Positions 1-9,460 of a stretch of DNA of 64,000 nt are shown here, piece after piece. The notes beneath the pieces are model-generated. The model was not told the origin of the DNA. It was given only the letters and a program-made list of their open reading frames with translations, and searched no databases. Position numbers and translations under genes: made by a program. The DNA comes from G963691885 sp963691885 (GTDB taxonomy: Bacteria; Pseudomonadota; Alphaproteobacteria; UBA8366; Aestuariispiraceae): assembly GCA_963691885.1 (NCBI GenBank), contig OY829843.1, forward strand, positions 248,001-312,000, read 5' to 3'. The first letter of the stretch is position 1; each line of letters begins with the position of its first letter.

Positions 1-1314
1 CGCCACCGGCTTCATAGCCCGCTCGACGGCGTTGTTGTCCAATTCCAGAACGCCGTGGCCCAGGTAGGCCCGCGCCTTCGGCAACCGGTTCAGGGCGTAG
101 CGGATCGCGCCAGCAAGCGGTGACTTGCCGGATATCTTCGTCAACTGGGTATCCAGCCATGTCACCAGATCATCGAACATAGGTGTAGCGTACTCGCGCC
201 GCAGCGCCACCCGTTCTTCGGGCAATCGGCCACGCGCCTGTTCCTCCACGGCATACAGCGCGGCGATGCGCTTGATCGCCTCCTCGGCGATGGCTCCGCC
301 CTGAGCTTGATGGACATCGACGAACTTGCGCCGCACATGCGCCACACAGGCCATCTCCTTGGCCGTGTCGGATGAGAACAACCCGTTGAACCCGGCGTAG
401 CCGTCGGCATGGATCCAGCCTTGATAATCTGACAGATGCCGGACGGGATGGTCGCCCTTGCGATCGACGGTGAACCGATACCAGACCCCGGGCGGCGCTC
501 CACCCGCCCATGGCCTTTCGTCGCGCACATAGGCCCACACCCGCGCGGTTTTGGTTTGCTTCGAACCGGGGGCCTGCATCTTCACAGGGGTGTCATCCGC
601 GAACAGCGCCGGACCCGCCCGCACATGACGACCAATGGCCTCGGCCAAGGGTTCGAGAAGTGCCGTCGATCGGCCAACCCAATCCGCCAACGTCGAACGT
701 TCAAGATCAATGCCGTCGCGTGCAAAGATCTGGCTTTGGCGGTACAGCGGCAGATGGTCGGCATACTTCGAGACCAGAACATGGGCCAGCAGTCCCGGAC
801 CGGGGCGGCCCTTCTCGATCGGCCGCGACGGTAAGGGAGCCTGGACGATGGCCTCGCAGCAGCTACACGCCAGACGGGGACGCACGATGCGGTTCACCAC
901 AAAACGCCCCGGGATGTATTCCAGCTCTTCCGTGACATCCTCGCACAGGGGCTTGAGTTCGCCACCGCATTCTCCGCAACTCTCGCCCGCAGACAGATGT
1001 GTGTCGTGGCGGGGCAGATGGGCGGGCAGCGGCTTGCGATTGTGCTTGCGCCTGGGCTTCGGCTCCACTTCGGCGGCCGCGGTTTGTTCCACCGCAGCTT
1101 CGGCAATGGCTTCGTCCTCGGCGAAAGTCAGGTGCAGTTGATCCAGGCTCTCGGACTTGGACCCGAAACGGTGGCGGTTATGGCCCGCCAACTGGTGCTT
1201 GAGCTTCTCAATCAGAAGATCGCGAGACTTCAACTCGCCAGCCAGAAGCCCCACCAAGCCCTTCAGTTCGGCGGGATCGTCGGGCAGCGTTTGAAGATCA
1301 TTCAACATGACCAT
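1..1314 (-). CDS. tnpC: IS66 transposase TnpC (partial at left edge)
   Basis: DDE transposase of IS66 elements. The frame is open without a stop from the ATG at 1314 (or 1308) to base 1, giving 438 codons, and continues outside. Visible in order: a coiled, charged N-terminus with the GSKSESLDQL motif; a basic KPRRKHNRKPLP segment; a zinc-finger-like region with CGECGG and ACSCC; the DDE core with FADDTP, HADGYAGF and ELDNNAVERAM. The start lies 63 bases after the tnpB stop. No frameshift or internal stop was found on reading each codon, so this copy seems intact as far as visible. Confidence 0.93.
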   Translation of the reverse strand, partial: MVMLNDLQTLPDDPAELKGLVGLLAGELKSRDLLIEKLKHQLAGHNRHRFGSKSESLDQLHLTFAEDEAIAEAAVEQTAAAEVEPKPRRKHNRKPLPAHLPRHDTHLSAGESCGECGGELKPLCEDVTEELEYIPGRFVVNRIVRPRLACSCCEAIVQAPLPSRPIEKGRPGPGLLAHVLVSKYADHLPLYRQSQIFARDGIDLERSTLADWVGRSTALLEPLAEAIGRHVRAGPALFADDTPVKMQAPGSKQTKTARVWAYVRDERPWAGGAPPGVWYRFTVDRKGDHPVRHLSDYQGWIHADGYAGFNGLFSSDTAKEMACVAHVRRKFVDVHQAQGGAIAEEAIKRIAALYAVEEQARGRLPEERVALRREYATPMFDDLVTWLDTQLTKISGKSPLAGAIRYALNRLPKARAYLGHGVLELDNNAVERAMKPVA

Positions 1315-1376
1315 CGTATAGCAGAAACACCCTGCAAAGGGAATCCGCAACCGATCCAGTTCTTCGTTTAATGGAC

Positions 1377-1724
1377 CTATCCCACGGTCAGGGGACGCCA
1401 GGTCCGAGCCGGCATGCGCCAGTCAATTCCTTCCAGCAGCATGGCGAGTTGGGCCGCCGTCACGCCGACCTTGCCGTCCGCCGGAGACGGCCACACGAAC
1501 CGGCCCTTCTCCAGCCGCTTGGCGAACAAACATGCCCCCTGGCCGTCCCACCAGATGATCTTGATCAGATCGCCGCGCCGTCCACGGAACACGAACAGGT
1601 GGCTCGAATAGGGATCTTGGCCCAGGACACGCTCCGCCAGAGCCGACAGACCGGCAAACCCTTTGCGCATGTCCGTCACACCGGCCGCAAGCCATACCCG
1701 TGTGTTCACCGGCACCGGGATCAT
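1377..1724 (-). CDS. tnpB: IS66 accessory protein TnpB
   Basis: IS66 Orf2-like protein of 115 residues, required for transposition of several IS66 members, though its biochemical role is unclear. Family hallmarks are [17 protein letters not shown] near the N-terminus, [19 protein letters not shown] in the middle and [11 protein letters not shown] after it. The ATG at 1724 overlaps the tnpA TGA by ATGA, the usual translational coupling. An upstream in-frame GTG at 1733 exists but would lie inside tnpA and is less likely. Confidence 0.92.
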   Translation of the reverse strand: MIPVPVNTRVWLAAGVTDMRKGFAGLSALAERVLGQDPYSSHLFVFRGRRGDLIKIIWWDGQGACLFAKRLEKGRFVWPSPADGKVGVTAAQLAMLLEGIDWRMPARTWRPLTVG

Positions 1725-2080
1725 GACAGCCACACCTTCAGCAAACGCCCCAAAGCATCCGGATCAAAACCACCCTCGGCAACAACCTGGTGACCACCAG
1801 CCAGTTCGATACGAACCGCAGTCCCAAATGTCGGTGGCCCATCCGCTGCTACCTCCATCTCCGCTCGGACCGGCGCGGAAACCATCATCGGCAGAAACAC
1901 CGCATCATGACGCTCCTCCCCATCCGGGGCAAACCGCGCGTCACGCAGCCATTTAAAAATCAAGTTCGCATTCATCGAATAACGCTGTGCAACCTGCGCA
2001 ACCGAAACACCAGGAACCGACGCCTGTAAACAAATGGAACGCTTCTCTTCAGTCGACCAAAACCGACGCTTCGCTGCCAT
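1721..2080 (-). CDS. tnpA: IS66 accessory protein TnpA (HTH)
   Basis: Small IS66 Orf1 of 119 residues with an N-terminal helix-turn-helix of the transposase_8 type ([18 protein letters not shown], then [21 protein letters not shown]). It probably binds the element ends or regulates transposition. The ATG at 2080 is chosen because the conserved MAAKRRFWS begins there. A longer frame starting at a TTG at 2128 would read through the leader and is rejected. The C-terminal half is acidic and poorly conserved, as usual for the family. Confidence 0.9.
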   Translation of the reverse strand: MAAKRRFWSTEEKRSICLQASVPGVSVAQVAQRYSMNANLIFKWLRDARFAPDGEERHDAVFLPMMVSAPVRAEMEVAADGPPTFGTAVRIELAGGHQVVAEGGFDPDALGRLLKVWLS

Positions 2081-2118
2081 CACGATGTACCCTTGGTGTC
2101 CACTATCAATGCCGGACA

Positions 2119-2337
2119 CTAGCGCCAATCCTTCCGCTCAGAAAAGAGCGGGTTCACCGGACGGACACGGTTGAACTGGTCCATCAGGCTAAGCAGCACA
2201 AGCGCTGGGGCGGCTGTATTCAAGATGGAATACGTGTAGGACTGGCCTTTTACAAAGCCAAGCTGCATGGCGGCATAGGACCCGACATATATAACGACTC
2301 CAAGCATCCCCAAAGCTGTAGAATATTCCGCAATCAT
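2119..2337 (-). pseudogene. small membrane protein truncated by IS66 insertion
   Basis: The frame begins at the ATG at 2337 and encodes two hydrophobic segments (LGMLGVVIYVGSYAAMQLGF and NTAAPALVLLSLMDQFN). The pattern resembles the CBU_0592-type small membrane proteins, where a DFN-like motif is followed by a further membrane helix. Here the resemblance ends after DQFN at about 2170. The remaining RVRPVNPLFSERKDWR would then be encoded by the IS66 end. The family's usual third segment is missing, so I call it a C-terminally truncated remnant. The family assignment is from memory of the pattern and moderate in certainty. Confidence 0.5.
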
Positions 2338-2486
2338 TGCGCCTAAAGTTCAATCACTCCCGACCACGGTATTATGATATAATTTTGGAGACGATATCAG
2401 CTTTATGGGCGCAGGCAATAGATCGCACATTTCCTGCGCGAAAAAATCTTCAGCGCAAGACTGCAGTTCCAGCAAGAATTTTTGGA

Positions 2487-4622
2487 TCAACCGCCGCGAC
2501 GCTGACCAGTTCGACGATCATTAGCAACTGCGACCTGGTTTTGACGACGATCCATCGCGCGCATGTCGACCTCTGGCGCGGATGTTCTGACGATCTTGCG
2601 GATGCTTTTTTCAAGTTGCCCTATGTCCTGGCGCAAAGAACTGGAAAACTCGGCAAGTTCACCGGAAACATCATCAACACGACCGAGGTTGCGGGTAACA
2701 TCCGCAATACGCTGACTCACTTCCTGGGAACCCTGACTGCTCTGGGACGCACTCGATCCGATTTCGTCTGTTGCTTTAAGCTGCTCGGAAAGGGCCTCTT
2801 CAATCGTTTCAGAGGAATTCGTAATGCCTTCGATGGAATGTGATATCAGTGACATCGCCTCAACCATCTCACTGGTCGTGTTCTGCATTTTCTCCATCTG
2901 TCCGGTAATTAATCCGACAGATGACTGAGTCTGATTTGCGAGTGCCTTCACCTCACTCGCAACGACAGCAAACCCCTTACCCGCCTCGCCGGCACGCGCG
3001 GCTTCGATTGTAGCGTTCAAGGCAAGCAGGTTGGTTTGTTCAGCGACATCGCTGATCAGACTGACGACCTTTTCCACCTCTGCGGAAGAAGACTCCAGTT
3101 TGGAGACAACCTTGCTTGTCGCTGACGCTGCTTCAGACACATCCTTTGCAGCCATGCGGGATTGGGTGACTTTGTCCGCCACATTGTCGAGCGAGCGCTT
3201 TAGTGTATCGATGACGCTAGCAAACGTTGCCGCACTTGCATTGGCCTCTTCAGCCGCGGCGGCCACGGCCTGCGCCCCTTCCGACACCTCAGAGCTTACA
3301 CGGGCAAGTTCCTCTGCACGCCCGCTCAACGCCTCACCGTCATCAGACAAAGAGGAAACCGTGCCATGCAGCTCACCTTCCACCGCGTCAGCCATTGAAC
3401 GAAGGGAGTGCGTCTTTTCTTCGGCGGCCTTTAAATCCGCCTTTGCTCTTTCCTCCTGTTCCTTTTCCCGGGCACTGATGCTGTCCCGAAACACAACCAG
3501 TGCCCGGTTCATGTCCCCGATATCATCGCTCCGCGAATCTTCGGCAAGTGAGACGGTATTATCACCTCCGGCAAGTGCTTTGAGGTTTGTCACAAACACC
3601 CCGATGCGATTGGCAATGGGTAGCGCTGATACAAGACCGATCCCAATGAATATCAGAACGATCCCTGTGTTGACGACCAGCAAGTTCGTGATCGCGCTCT
3701 CAGCCTGATCAATTCTGAGATCGACCTTTTCCCTCAACTCCGCGGCAGTGGCATCCTCAACCTGTTTTATGAGGTTTATGCGTCCCGTCGCGGTTTTAAA
3801 CCATTCAGCGCCTGCAACCCCCTTTGGGTCGACAGTATCCGGGATGTCCTTCAGGATTTTCCGCCATTCAACCACCGTGTCGACATCCGGACCGCGGACC
3901 GTGCTTTCAAAAAGCTCCAGCTGTCCCGGGCTGGCGACCTTGCGAAATTGCTTCAAAGACAGGTTTTCGCCAACAAGACGGGCCAGATATGCCTCATATC
4001 GCGGACGTGCGAACTCACCGCGAGAGGCCATATTCAGAACCGCAGCGCCGATAGCGCGTTCAAGTCCTGAATGCTCCTTGGCCTCAACCAAGGCTAGATA
4101 GGGCAAGAGGATCGCCGTAATCTCCTGCGAGGGGCTGCGCTCTATCGTAATCGAAATAGCGGCAATCAATGCTTCAATAATGCCGGTATAAAAGCCGATA
4201 TTCTCTCCAACCGGCATGTCTTTGTTGTTCACTCTCTGGCGATGGCCAGCGACCTTTTCCAAAGAAACGACAATTCTGGACAGTGACGTTGTAAGTTTAG
4301 GGGGAAGGTTCTGATCGGACACATCGCCAACCAGGCCGATAAATGGTGCCATAACGCCATCAGAGAGGGCGCGCTGCGCCTCCAGATTGGCCCGGTTCTG
4401 TGGGTTGTACTGACTGGTAATCAGACCAACGGTCTGCCCTCGTTCTTTCTGCAATTCGTGGATAACAGCACTGCCACTGACGGCGATCGACGTGATGGGG
4501 CGCAAAAGCTCCAGAGCCTGGCGTCTTGACCATTCCTCATAAACAGCCTCACTGGCCAAACCAATAATTGCCACATGAGGCAGCAATACCAGAAAAATCA
4601 GCTTCTGCTTCAGTGTCATCAT
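2487..4622 (-). CDS. methyl-accepting chemotaxis protein with NIT sensor domain
   Basis: Transmembrane chemoreceptor of 711 residues. TM1 spans about residues 6-24. The periplasmic part (about 46-290) carries the NIT-domain signatures [13 protein letters not shown] and [11 protein letters not shown], a fold linked to nitrate/nitrite sensing in known members. TM2 is about 313-335, followed by HAMP (336-385) and a cytoplasmic signalling coiled coil whose hairpin tip contains [19 protein letters not shown]. It would form a ternary complex with CheA and CheW at the membrane. No che genes lie nearby, so it is an orphan receptor. Ligand identity is inference only; the C-terminus is basic and shows no CheR-docking pentapeptide that I recognise. 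Confidence 0.93.
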   Translation of the reverse strand: MMTLKQKLIFLVLLPHVAIIGLASEAVYEEWSRRQALELLRPITSIAVSGSAVIHELQKERGQTVGLITSQYNPQNRANLEAQRALSDGVMAPFIGLVGDVSDQNLPPKLTTSLSRIVVSLEKVAGHRQRVNNKDMPVGENIGFYTGIIEALIAAISITIERSPSQEITAILLPYLALVEAKEHSGLERAIGAAVLNMASRGEFARPRYEAYLARLVGENLSLKQFRKVASPGQLELFESTVRGPDVDTVVEWRKILKDIPDTVDPKGVAGAEWFKTATGRINLIKQVEDATAAELREKVDLRIDQAESAITNLLVVNTGIVLIFIGIGLVSALPIANRIGVFVTNLKALAGGDNTVSLAEDSRSDDIGDMNRALVVFRDSISAREKEQEERAKADLKAAEEKTHSLRSMADAVEGELHGTVSSLSDDGEALSGRAEELARVSSEVSEGAQAVAAAAEEANASAATFASVIDTLKRSLDNVADKVTQSRMAAKDVSEAASATSKVVSKLESSSAEVEKVVSLISDVAEQTNLLALNATIEAARAGEAGKGFAVVASEVKALANQTQSSVGLITGQMEKMQNTTSEMVEAMSLISHSIEGITNSSETIEEALSEQLKATDEIGSSASQSSQGSQEVSQRIADVTRNLGRVDDVSGELAEFSSSLRQDIGQLEKSIRKIVRTSAPEVDMRAMDRRQNQVAVANDRRTGQRRGG

Positions 4623-4712
4623 TCACCCCCTTAGACCCTTGGACCAGAGCAACGTCACAACGGATGCTGCCCTTTACCGACAATGGTGGGATCAACGATA
4701 CGTAAATATTGG

Positions 4713-6662
4713 TTAAGGAAATCCTAAAACTTCTAGTTTAAGTGTTATATCTTGTGACATGTTGCTATAAGCACCGTCAAAAATTCCAAGCATTCCTTGT
4801 TTCGATGCGATAAACCGCCGTGGGGTCTGCGCCTCCGGATTTACGGTTGGAGGGGCCAGAAACGGGTACAACATAAGCTGTTGTTCGTAAAACCCGTAAC
4901 CTGCCTCTGCGGTCAATTGCCTGTAGTTGTGATCTACCATGACACCTAACGGCACCACGGGCTGTTGATCCGGGTCCAGGAAGTCTGGCCAGGATCCAAC
5001 CTGAAACGAAAATCCTGTTGCCTCTATTCCCACAATGTAGTCAAAACCGAACTGCGAGGCCGTTTGGTACACTTGTCTCACGCCTTCGGGATAAAGGGTG
5101 GTGCAGGTTCGTATATGAACCAGGACGGACTTACCTTTGGAAGGTAACTGTTTAAGACACTCTCCAAAATCACCGCAAAAGAAACGGAGGTTGGGGGCAA
5201 CAAACCGTTTCGAACTCTCACCAATCGCGTTCGCATCTCGATCAAACCCAACGACTTCTATATCCGGAAAGCGGCACGCCAACTCGTAATCCGATATTCC
5301 GCAAAATGCGCCAAAGTTGAAAACCATCCCGATTTGAGGGTCCTTTTCCACCATGCTGGTGATGGTTCGCAAATATGTTTCCTTCAGGAAAGGTGTGCTG
5401 TCCTGGCGATAAGTCAGGTGCTGAAAATCGAAAAGATACTTCTCCCAATAATTTAGCGCCCAGGTAACGTCGGCATACGGATCTATTTCAGGCCACCTCT
5501 CGGCAATGCTTTCTTCAACCGCGCGCCGCAAATGCCTGGCCTCGTGCTGTGCAGCGGCGGTCAGCTCCCGGCAAACGTCGGATGAGCGCGCGACACCTTC
5601 AGAAGCTGCCGCATTTGCCGCCTCGAAATCCCCGGCCCGAAATCTGTTTGAACCCAAATGAAACCAGGTGCGAGACTCGCCGGGCTGACGTTCCAGCAAC
5701 GTTGTTATAAGGCTCTGCTCACGATCCAGATCTCCGGCCTCTCCAGCCAGTAACGCCAGGGCCAGTGGAACCAGGGTACCTTCGTCTTTCTCGGCTAAAT
5801 CCAAAAAGCGCTGTTCGGCTTCAACTTCACAATTCTCAAATGCGAGACCGGCCAGAAGAACTTTTGCGGCCTGCAGCGGTTGGCTTGCTGCTTCGTCTCC
5901 CAACAAGGATCTGAGGGCATCTTTGTCCCATCGCGACGCGTGCAGGATACCTGTCAGATACACATCCCGATCAAGATCGGGTAAGGCGTCAATCGTCGCC
6001 AGTATTTCTTTGAAAGCAGCACTCAGATGGCCCCCGCCAGTTTCGTCAAGAAGGCTGACTCGTTCCTGGCGCATCATGGAACCAACCAGATTGGACAGTA
6101 TACTTCCCGACAATCGTCGGTAGGGGCCACCGCCGGGTTTGCTACCTTCCCTAACCATCTCATCGAAGCCGGCGATCAGCCGCAGCAGTTTAGACGACAA
6201 TTCCGTCAACGCCGGGCCGTCATCAAGGGCGACCGACAGCGCCATCATATTGACCACGATTGTAAGATTGTCCGGCGCACGATCATGCAACTGCTGAAAC
6301 AGCTGAAAGGCATCTTGGTGAGACCCGTGTTCGGCCAGCAACACAGCAAGATCATTAAACGCCCAGATCAGGTTCCCGCCACGGGCAGACACTTCTGTCG
6401 CCATCTCTGTAGCGGTCTGCTGATCCCCCATTCCTTCAGAAAGTTTAACAAGAAGGGCTGGATAGACCGGACCCGCAAAGAATGTGGCCGCCAGTTCCGG
6501 AGACGCCGTGTTCTCAATATTGCCCAAAAGTTCGAGTGCTTGGGCAAACTCCCCGGTAAATGCCAGGAAGACGGCATTGCGGATGGCCTTGCGCATCTCC
6601 TCATGAAAGAGATTTGGCAAATAGTAGTGGCTGTAACCGACCTGGTCCGCAAATTCAGCCAT
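4713..6662 (-). CDS. TPR-repeat protein fused to a methyltransferase-like domain
   Basis: Protein of 649 residues. The first ~400 residues are helical and repeat-like, with recognisable tetratricopeptide segments such as SRTWFHLGSNRFRAGDFEAA. The last ~230 residues look like a Rossmann methyltransferase: VFNFGAFCGISDYELA resembles SAM motif I and VVGFDRDANAI the acidic strand-2 end, followed by LRFFCGDFGECL. The motif I glycines are atypical, so catalysis is not assured. The fold suggests transfer to a carbohydrate or peptide held by the repeats, but no substrate can be named. It stands alone between the chemoreceptor and the MFS gene. Confidence 0.6.
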   Translation of the reverse strand: MAEFADQVGYSHYYLPNLFHEEMRKAIRNAVFLAFTGEFAQALELLGNIENTASPELAATFFAGPVYPALLVKLSEGMGDQQTATEMATEVSARGGNLIWAFNDLAVLLAEHGSHQDAFQLFQQLHDRAPDNLTIVVNMMALSVALDDGPALTELSSKLLRLIAGFDEMVREGSKPGGGPYRRLSGSILSNLVGSMMRQERVSLLDETGGGHLSAAFKEILATIDALPDLDRDVYLTGILHASRWDKDALRSLLGDEAASQPLQAAKVLLAGLAFENCEVEAEQRFLDLAEKDEGTLVPLALALLAGEAGDLDREQSLITTLLERQPGESRTWFHLGSNRFRAGDFEAANAAASEGVARSSDVCRELTAAAQHEARHLRRAVEESIAERWPEIDPYADVTWALNYWEKYLFDFQHLTYRQDSTPFLKETYLRTITSMVEKDPQIGMVFNFGAFCGISDYELACRFPDIEVVGFDRDANAIGESSKRFVAPNLRFFCGDFGECLKQLPSKGKSVLVHIRTCTTLYPEGVRQVYQTASQFGFDYIVGIEATGFSFQVGSWPDFLDPDQQPVVPLGVMVDHNYRQLTAEAGYGFYEQQLMLYPFLAPPTVNPEAQTPRRFIASKQGMLGIFDGAYSNMSQDITLKLEVLGFP

Positions 6663-6752
6663 CGCTTGGCCTCTCTATGAAAACAAGAATGCTCCTACCC
6701 AACCATTGAGAAATATGGGCTGAGTCCAAATGACAGGTAAAGCTCTATGGTA

Positions 6753-7919
6753 TCAGGGGTTTGGTCGGGGTGACGGTACGAACCAGTAATAAACAGCCAT
6801 CAGAGGCAAGCAAGCCAGCAACATTAGACCGCCCAGTGTAAACGCGAATTCGGCGGAACCCAGAAACTCGGCCATGTGACCCGCAAATGCCGGCGCAACA
6901 AAGAGAGCAACATAATAGAGTGTTAGAAAAGCCCCCATCCCGAAGGCCCGGTTATCCGGTTTTAAAACCCTCGACGGCAAGCTCATTATGACACCGGCAG
7001 GAAGGCCACTGACCAAGCCCAGAAGTATGAAGACGGGGATGATTTGCTCGGTCACTGTTGAGAGAATCAGCAGGCCGGAGAACATGCTCAAACCGCCGCC
7101 CAGAACCCAATTGGGCCGGTCGAGGCGATCTGCCACAATCCCGCCAATCGGTATGGACAGCGCAACAATCCAGAGCACGATGCTGGTCGCCGCGCTGGCA
7201 TCAAGGGCACTCCATCCTCGTTCCGCCAACATTATCGGTCCAAACGCAAAGACCATACTCAACGCGGCATTGTATAGACCCCAAATGGTTCCGCTTGCCA
7301 AAATGCAGAGCCAGGCAGCCCGGCCGAGTGTTCGATGCGACGATCTAGGGGCCGTCGTTACGGCTTGCGGTGAAACGTAAAGGGTCGCCATTGCCAACAG
7401 AGCGAGGGCCACCATAATCCCAACCAAAATCAACGCGACTTCTGAGCCAAAACCATCTGCAACGATTGGCAGGAACAACAAAGCTGCGGCTATCCCGACC
7501 GGCCATGAATTGACAAAAATGCCCATGGCTGTGGCCAGTTCTTTGTCTGCGAGCCAATCCGCGACCATCTTTGACATCAGCACGTTCAAGATGTTCCCGC
7601 CGATCCCGGCGATCAAGCGGCCCAGAATCTGCGCTTCCCATATCGGAACAACAACAATGACGATGGCACCGACCAGCATCATCACGAGGCCCAGGCAGAC
7701 CGCCCACTGGTCCCCGATATACCTTCCGATCGCACCGCCCGGTATCGCAAAAACAACGCCCGGGGCCAAATACAATGCAATCAGGAAACCGAGATCCGCG
7801 AGGCCGATGCCAAGTTCATCCACAAGAAAGGGGGAAAGGGCGGCAATGGCCTGAAACTGAAACGCCATGGTGACGCGGACACAAAAGAGTAGAGCAAGTA
7901 TTCGCCACCGAATGGACAA
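6753..7919 (-). CDS. MFS transporter
   Basis: Major facilitator superfamily carrier of 388 residues with about 12 hydrophobic helices. The loop after helix 2 (GGAIGRYIGDQWA) fits the MFS signature, and the glycine-rich helix 4-5 region (LGRLIAGIGGNILNVLMSKMV) is typical of the CynX/NimT-like and nitrate-porter-like groups. The start is a TTG at 7919 preceded by GGGGA about eight bases upstream; an internal ATG 17 codons later is an alternative. A 19-bp dyad lies just upstream of this ribosome binding site. The substrate is unknown. Confidence 0.85.
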   Translation of the reverse strand: MSIRWRILALLFCVRVTMAFQFQAIAALSPFLVDELGIGLADLGFLIALYLAPGVVFAIPGGAIGRYIGDQWAVCLGLVMMLVGAIVIVVVPIWEAQILGRLIAGIGGNILNVLMSKMVADWLADKELATAMGIFVNSWPVGIAAALLFLPIVADGFGSEVALILVGIMVALALLAMATLYVSPQAVTTAPRSSHRTLGRAAWLCILASGTIWGLYNAALSMVFAFGPIMLAERGWSALDASAATSIVLWIVALSIPIGGIVADRLDRPNWVLGGGLSMFSGLLILSTVTEQIIPVFILLGLVSGLPAGVIMSLPSRVLKPDNRAFGMGAFLTLYYVALFVAPAFAGHMAEFLGSAEFAFTLGGLMLLACLPLMAVYYWFVPSPRPNP

Positions 7920-7932
7920 GGTAGTATCCCCA

Positions 7933-7951
7933 TATACCTCTTAACGGTATA
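7933..7951. promoter_or_regulatory. 19-bp inverted repeat, probable operator
   Basis: TATACC and GGTATA form a perfect 6+6 dyad around a 7-base centre (TCTTAAC). It sits in the divergent region between the MFS gene (start 7919, minus) and the LuxR-HTH/GAF gene (start 8056, plus), directly upstream of the MFS ribosome binding site. Its symmetry fits a dimeric HTH protein, the neighbouring regulator being the obvious candidate. Binding itself is inference. Confidence 0.5.
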
Positions 7952-8055
7952 AGGCTACTTCGGGATCCGACAGAATTGTATCGCGCGAATGGGGTAAATT
8001 GCCTGCAGCATATGGTGTATTAACTAAACAGAGAAAAAGAAGTACTTGGTAATTT

Positions 8056-8895
8056 ATGGTACAGTCACAACGATCCGATATTGAGGCGCTCAGCAAAAGA
8101 GAGCTTGAGATTGCGCATATGTACGCGCAGGGCGATCAGTATCATCAGATCGCTTCAAGGCTCTATATCGCCCCCTCGACGGTTCGTACCCATCTCTCTT
8201 CGATCTATCGGAAACTTGGTGTTTCTTCGAAACTTGAACTTCATAAGGTTCTGGAAGGTGACAGAGATCCTGAAACGATCGGCAGTGACCCTGGATTGAT
8301 CATTTCCGAACTGGCCCTCAACCTTGAAGAAGTGATCCGACGGGAACGCGTCTTTGGCGAGGTTTTGGCGATCATCAGCCGCTCACATGGAGATGTTCAG
8401 GAAGTTATCGCCGCTGTACTGGGATATGCGCTTGAGCTGTGCAATGCGGAATTCGGGATCCTGTTTGAATACAAGGGACATAACAATTTCAAGGCAGCCT
8501 ATTCACGCGGCATTCCCAGGGTTTTCGAAGACTGGCTTGTAGCCCAGGGCACTTTCGAGGTTGGCGAAAAGACGGGCCTAGGGCGCGTTGCCCAACAGCT
8601 GGAGGTTATCAACATCGCCGATATTCGGGCAGAGGAAGTCTACAAAGAGGGCGATGACCTGCGGGATGCAACAGCAAATCTGGGTGGCGCCCGCTCCTTC
8701 ACAGCCATTCCAATGCTGGCACGTGGCGGGTTGATCGGTGCCTTCACCATTTATCGGCAAAGCGTCCGGCCATTTGATGACAAGGTCCTGAAAACGGCCG
8801 CTATCTTCGCAGATCAAAGCCTGATCGCGATCGAAAACGCCCGATTGCTCGCAGCCGCAAAGCAACAGCCGGGAGATGCCCCAACTGCGCCCTAG
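8056..8895 (+). CDS. LuxR-type HTH regulator with C-terminal GAF domain
   Basis: Regulator of 279 residues. A LuxR/FixJ-type DNA-binding domain occupies residues ~10-70 (LSKRELEIAHMYAQGDQYHQ, then PSTVRTHLSSIYRKLGV), and a GAF domain occupies ~100-265 (FGILFEYKGHN, then FTAIPMLARGGLIGAFTIYR). The order is reversed from the usual sensor-then-HTH layout, so signal sensing would act on an N-terminal DNA-binding domain. No receiver domain or phosphoacceptor Asp is present; the signal would be a small molecule bound by GAF. It is divergent from the MFS gene with a dyad between them. Confidence 0.85.
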   Translation: MVQSQRSDIEALSKRELEIAHMYAQGDQYHQIASRLYIAPSTVRTHLSSIYRKLGVSSKLELHKVLEGDRDPETIGSDPGLIISELALNLEEVIRRERVFGEVLAIISRSHGDVQEVIAAVLGYALELCNAEFGILFEYKGHNNFKAAYSRGIPRVFEDWLVAQGTFEVGEKTGLGRVAQQLEVINIADIRAEEVYKEGDDLRDATANLGGARSFTAIPMLARGGLIGAFTIYRQSVRPFDDKVLKTAAIFADQSLIAIENARLLAAAKQQPGDAPTAP

Positions 8896-8914
8896 CGGCT
8901 TTCCAGGGATTTCA

Positions 8915-9460
8915 TCAATCGACGATGGGGCCGGATCCAACCCGAGGGTTGATGCGTCCTCCGTCAGAGACGGCCGTAAAGAGGACAATCTCGTCCGCAC
9001 GCGGCGCGTCGGAGACCATCACCGTCACAGTGTCGAAATGGTCAAAGGACCATGCCTCATCCTTGTGCCCCAACGGAATATCCAGTTCGGCACCCATGGA
9101 AACGACCTTGGCATTGGACGGGATAAGGGCTTTGCCGCCTGAAACCGCCGCCCGCATTGGCTTGCCCAGTTTCGGATGAATAACCGCGCCGCCATGTTCC
9201 AGCTCTCCGTCAGTCCCGACAAGCGCCGCCTTGCCATAACTGACCGCGGGGCCTCCCAGCATAGAGACGGCTTCTGCCATCAAGGTTTGTCCCAGTTCTC
9301 CCCCTGCATCGAACAGAAGCGACAGATCATCGACAGACTGACCCGCAAACGGGTTCTTCAGGACTGCAAAAGCCACCACCCGTGTGATTGGTGGACAGGG
9401 GTTGCCAAAAACATCAGCCGTCACCTTGTCTTTGTATATGCCGGTCTTTCGAACAATCAT
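8915..9460 (-). CDS. amino acid synthesis family protein (PF06684-like)
   Basis: Protein of 181 residues resembling the AA_synth family (features such as [36 protein letters not shown] and [17 protein letters not shown]). The family name is historical and its reaction is not established to my knowledge; members often occur in catabolic clusters. The ATG at 9460 overlaps the malate synthase stop by ATGA, so it is translationally coupled to glcB. It ends 19 bases from the convergent LuxR/GAF gene. Confidence 0.7.
   Translation of the reverse strand: MIVRKTGIYKDKVTADVFGNPCPPITRVVAFAVLKNPFAGQSVDDLSLLFDAGGELGQTLMAEAVSMLGGPAVSYGKAALVGTDGELEHGGAVIHPKLGKPMRAAVSGGKALIPSNAKVVSMGAELDIPLGHKDEAWSFDHFDTVTVMVSDAPRADEIVLFTAVSDGGRINPRVGSGPIVD

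Larger units (their letters stand above)
1..2169 (-). mobile_element. IS66-family insertion sequence, left part outside window
   Basis: The three-gene tnpA-tnpB-tnpC order on the minus strand is the standard IS66 layout. The element runs off the left edge, so its far inverted repeat cannot be compared. The right boundary near 2165-2170 is inferred from where a membrane protein reading frame stops resembling its family, about 90 bases upstream of tnpA, a leader length usual for IS66. All three reading frames are open, so the element may be active. It is unrelated to the IS630 copies further right. Confidence 0.85.

Noticed and set aside
3031..3708. 225-codon plus-strand frame inside the chemoreceptor gene
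   Set aside because: Antisense shadow of a low-stop coiled-coil coding region; low-complexity Ser/Ala/Thr composition.
6027..6680. 217-codon plus-strand frame over the TPR-methyltransferase gene
   Set aside because: Antisense shadow; no domain and no ribosome binding site.
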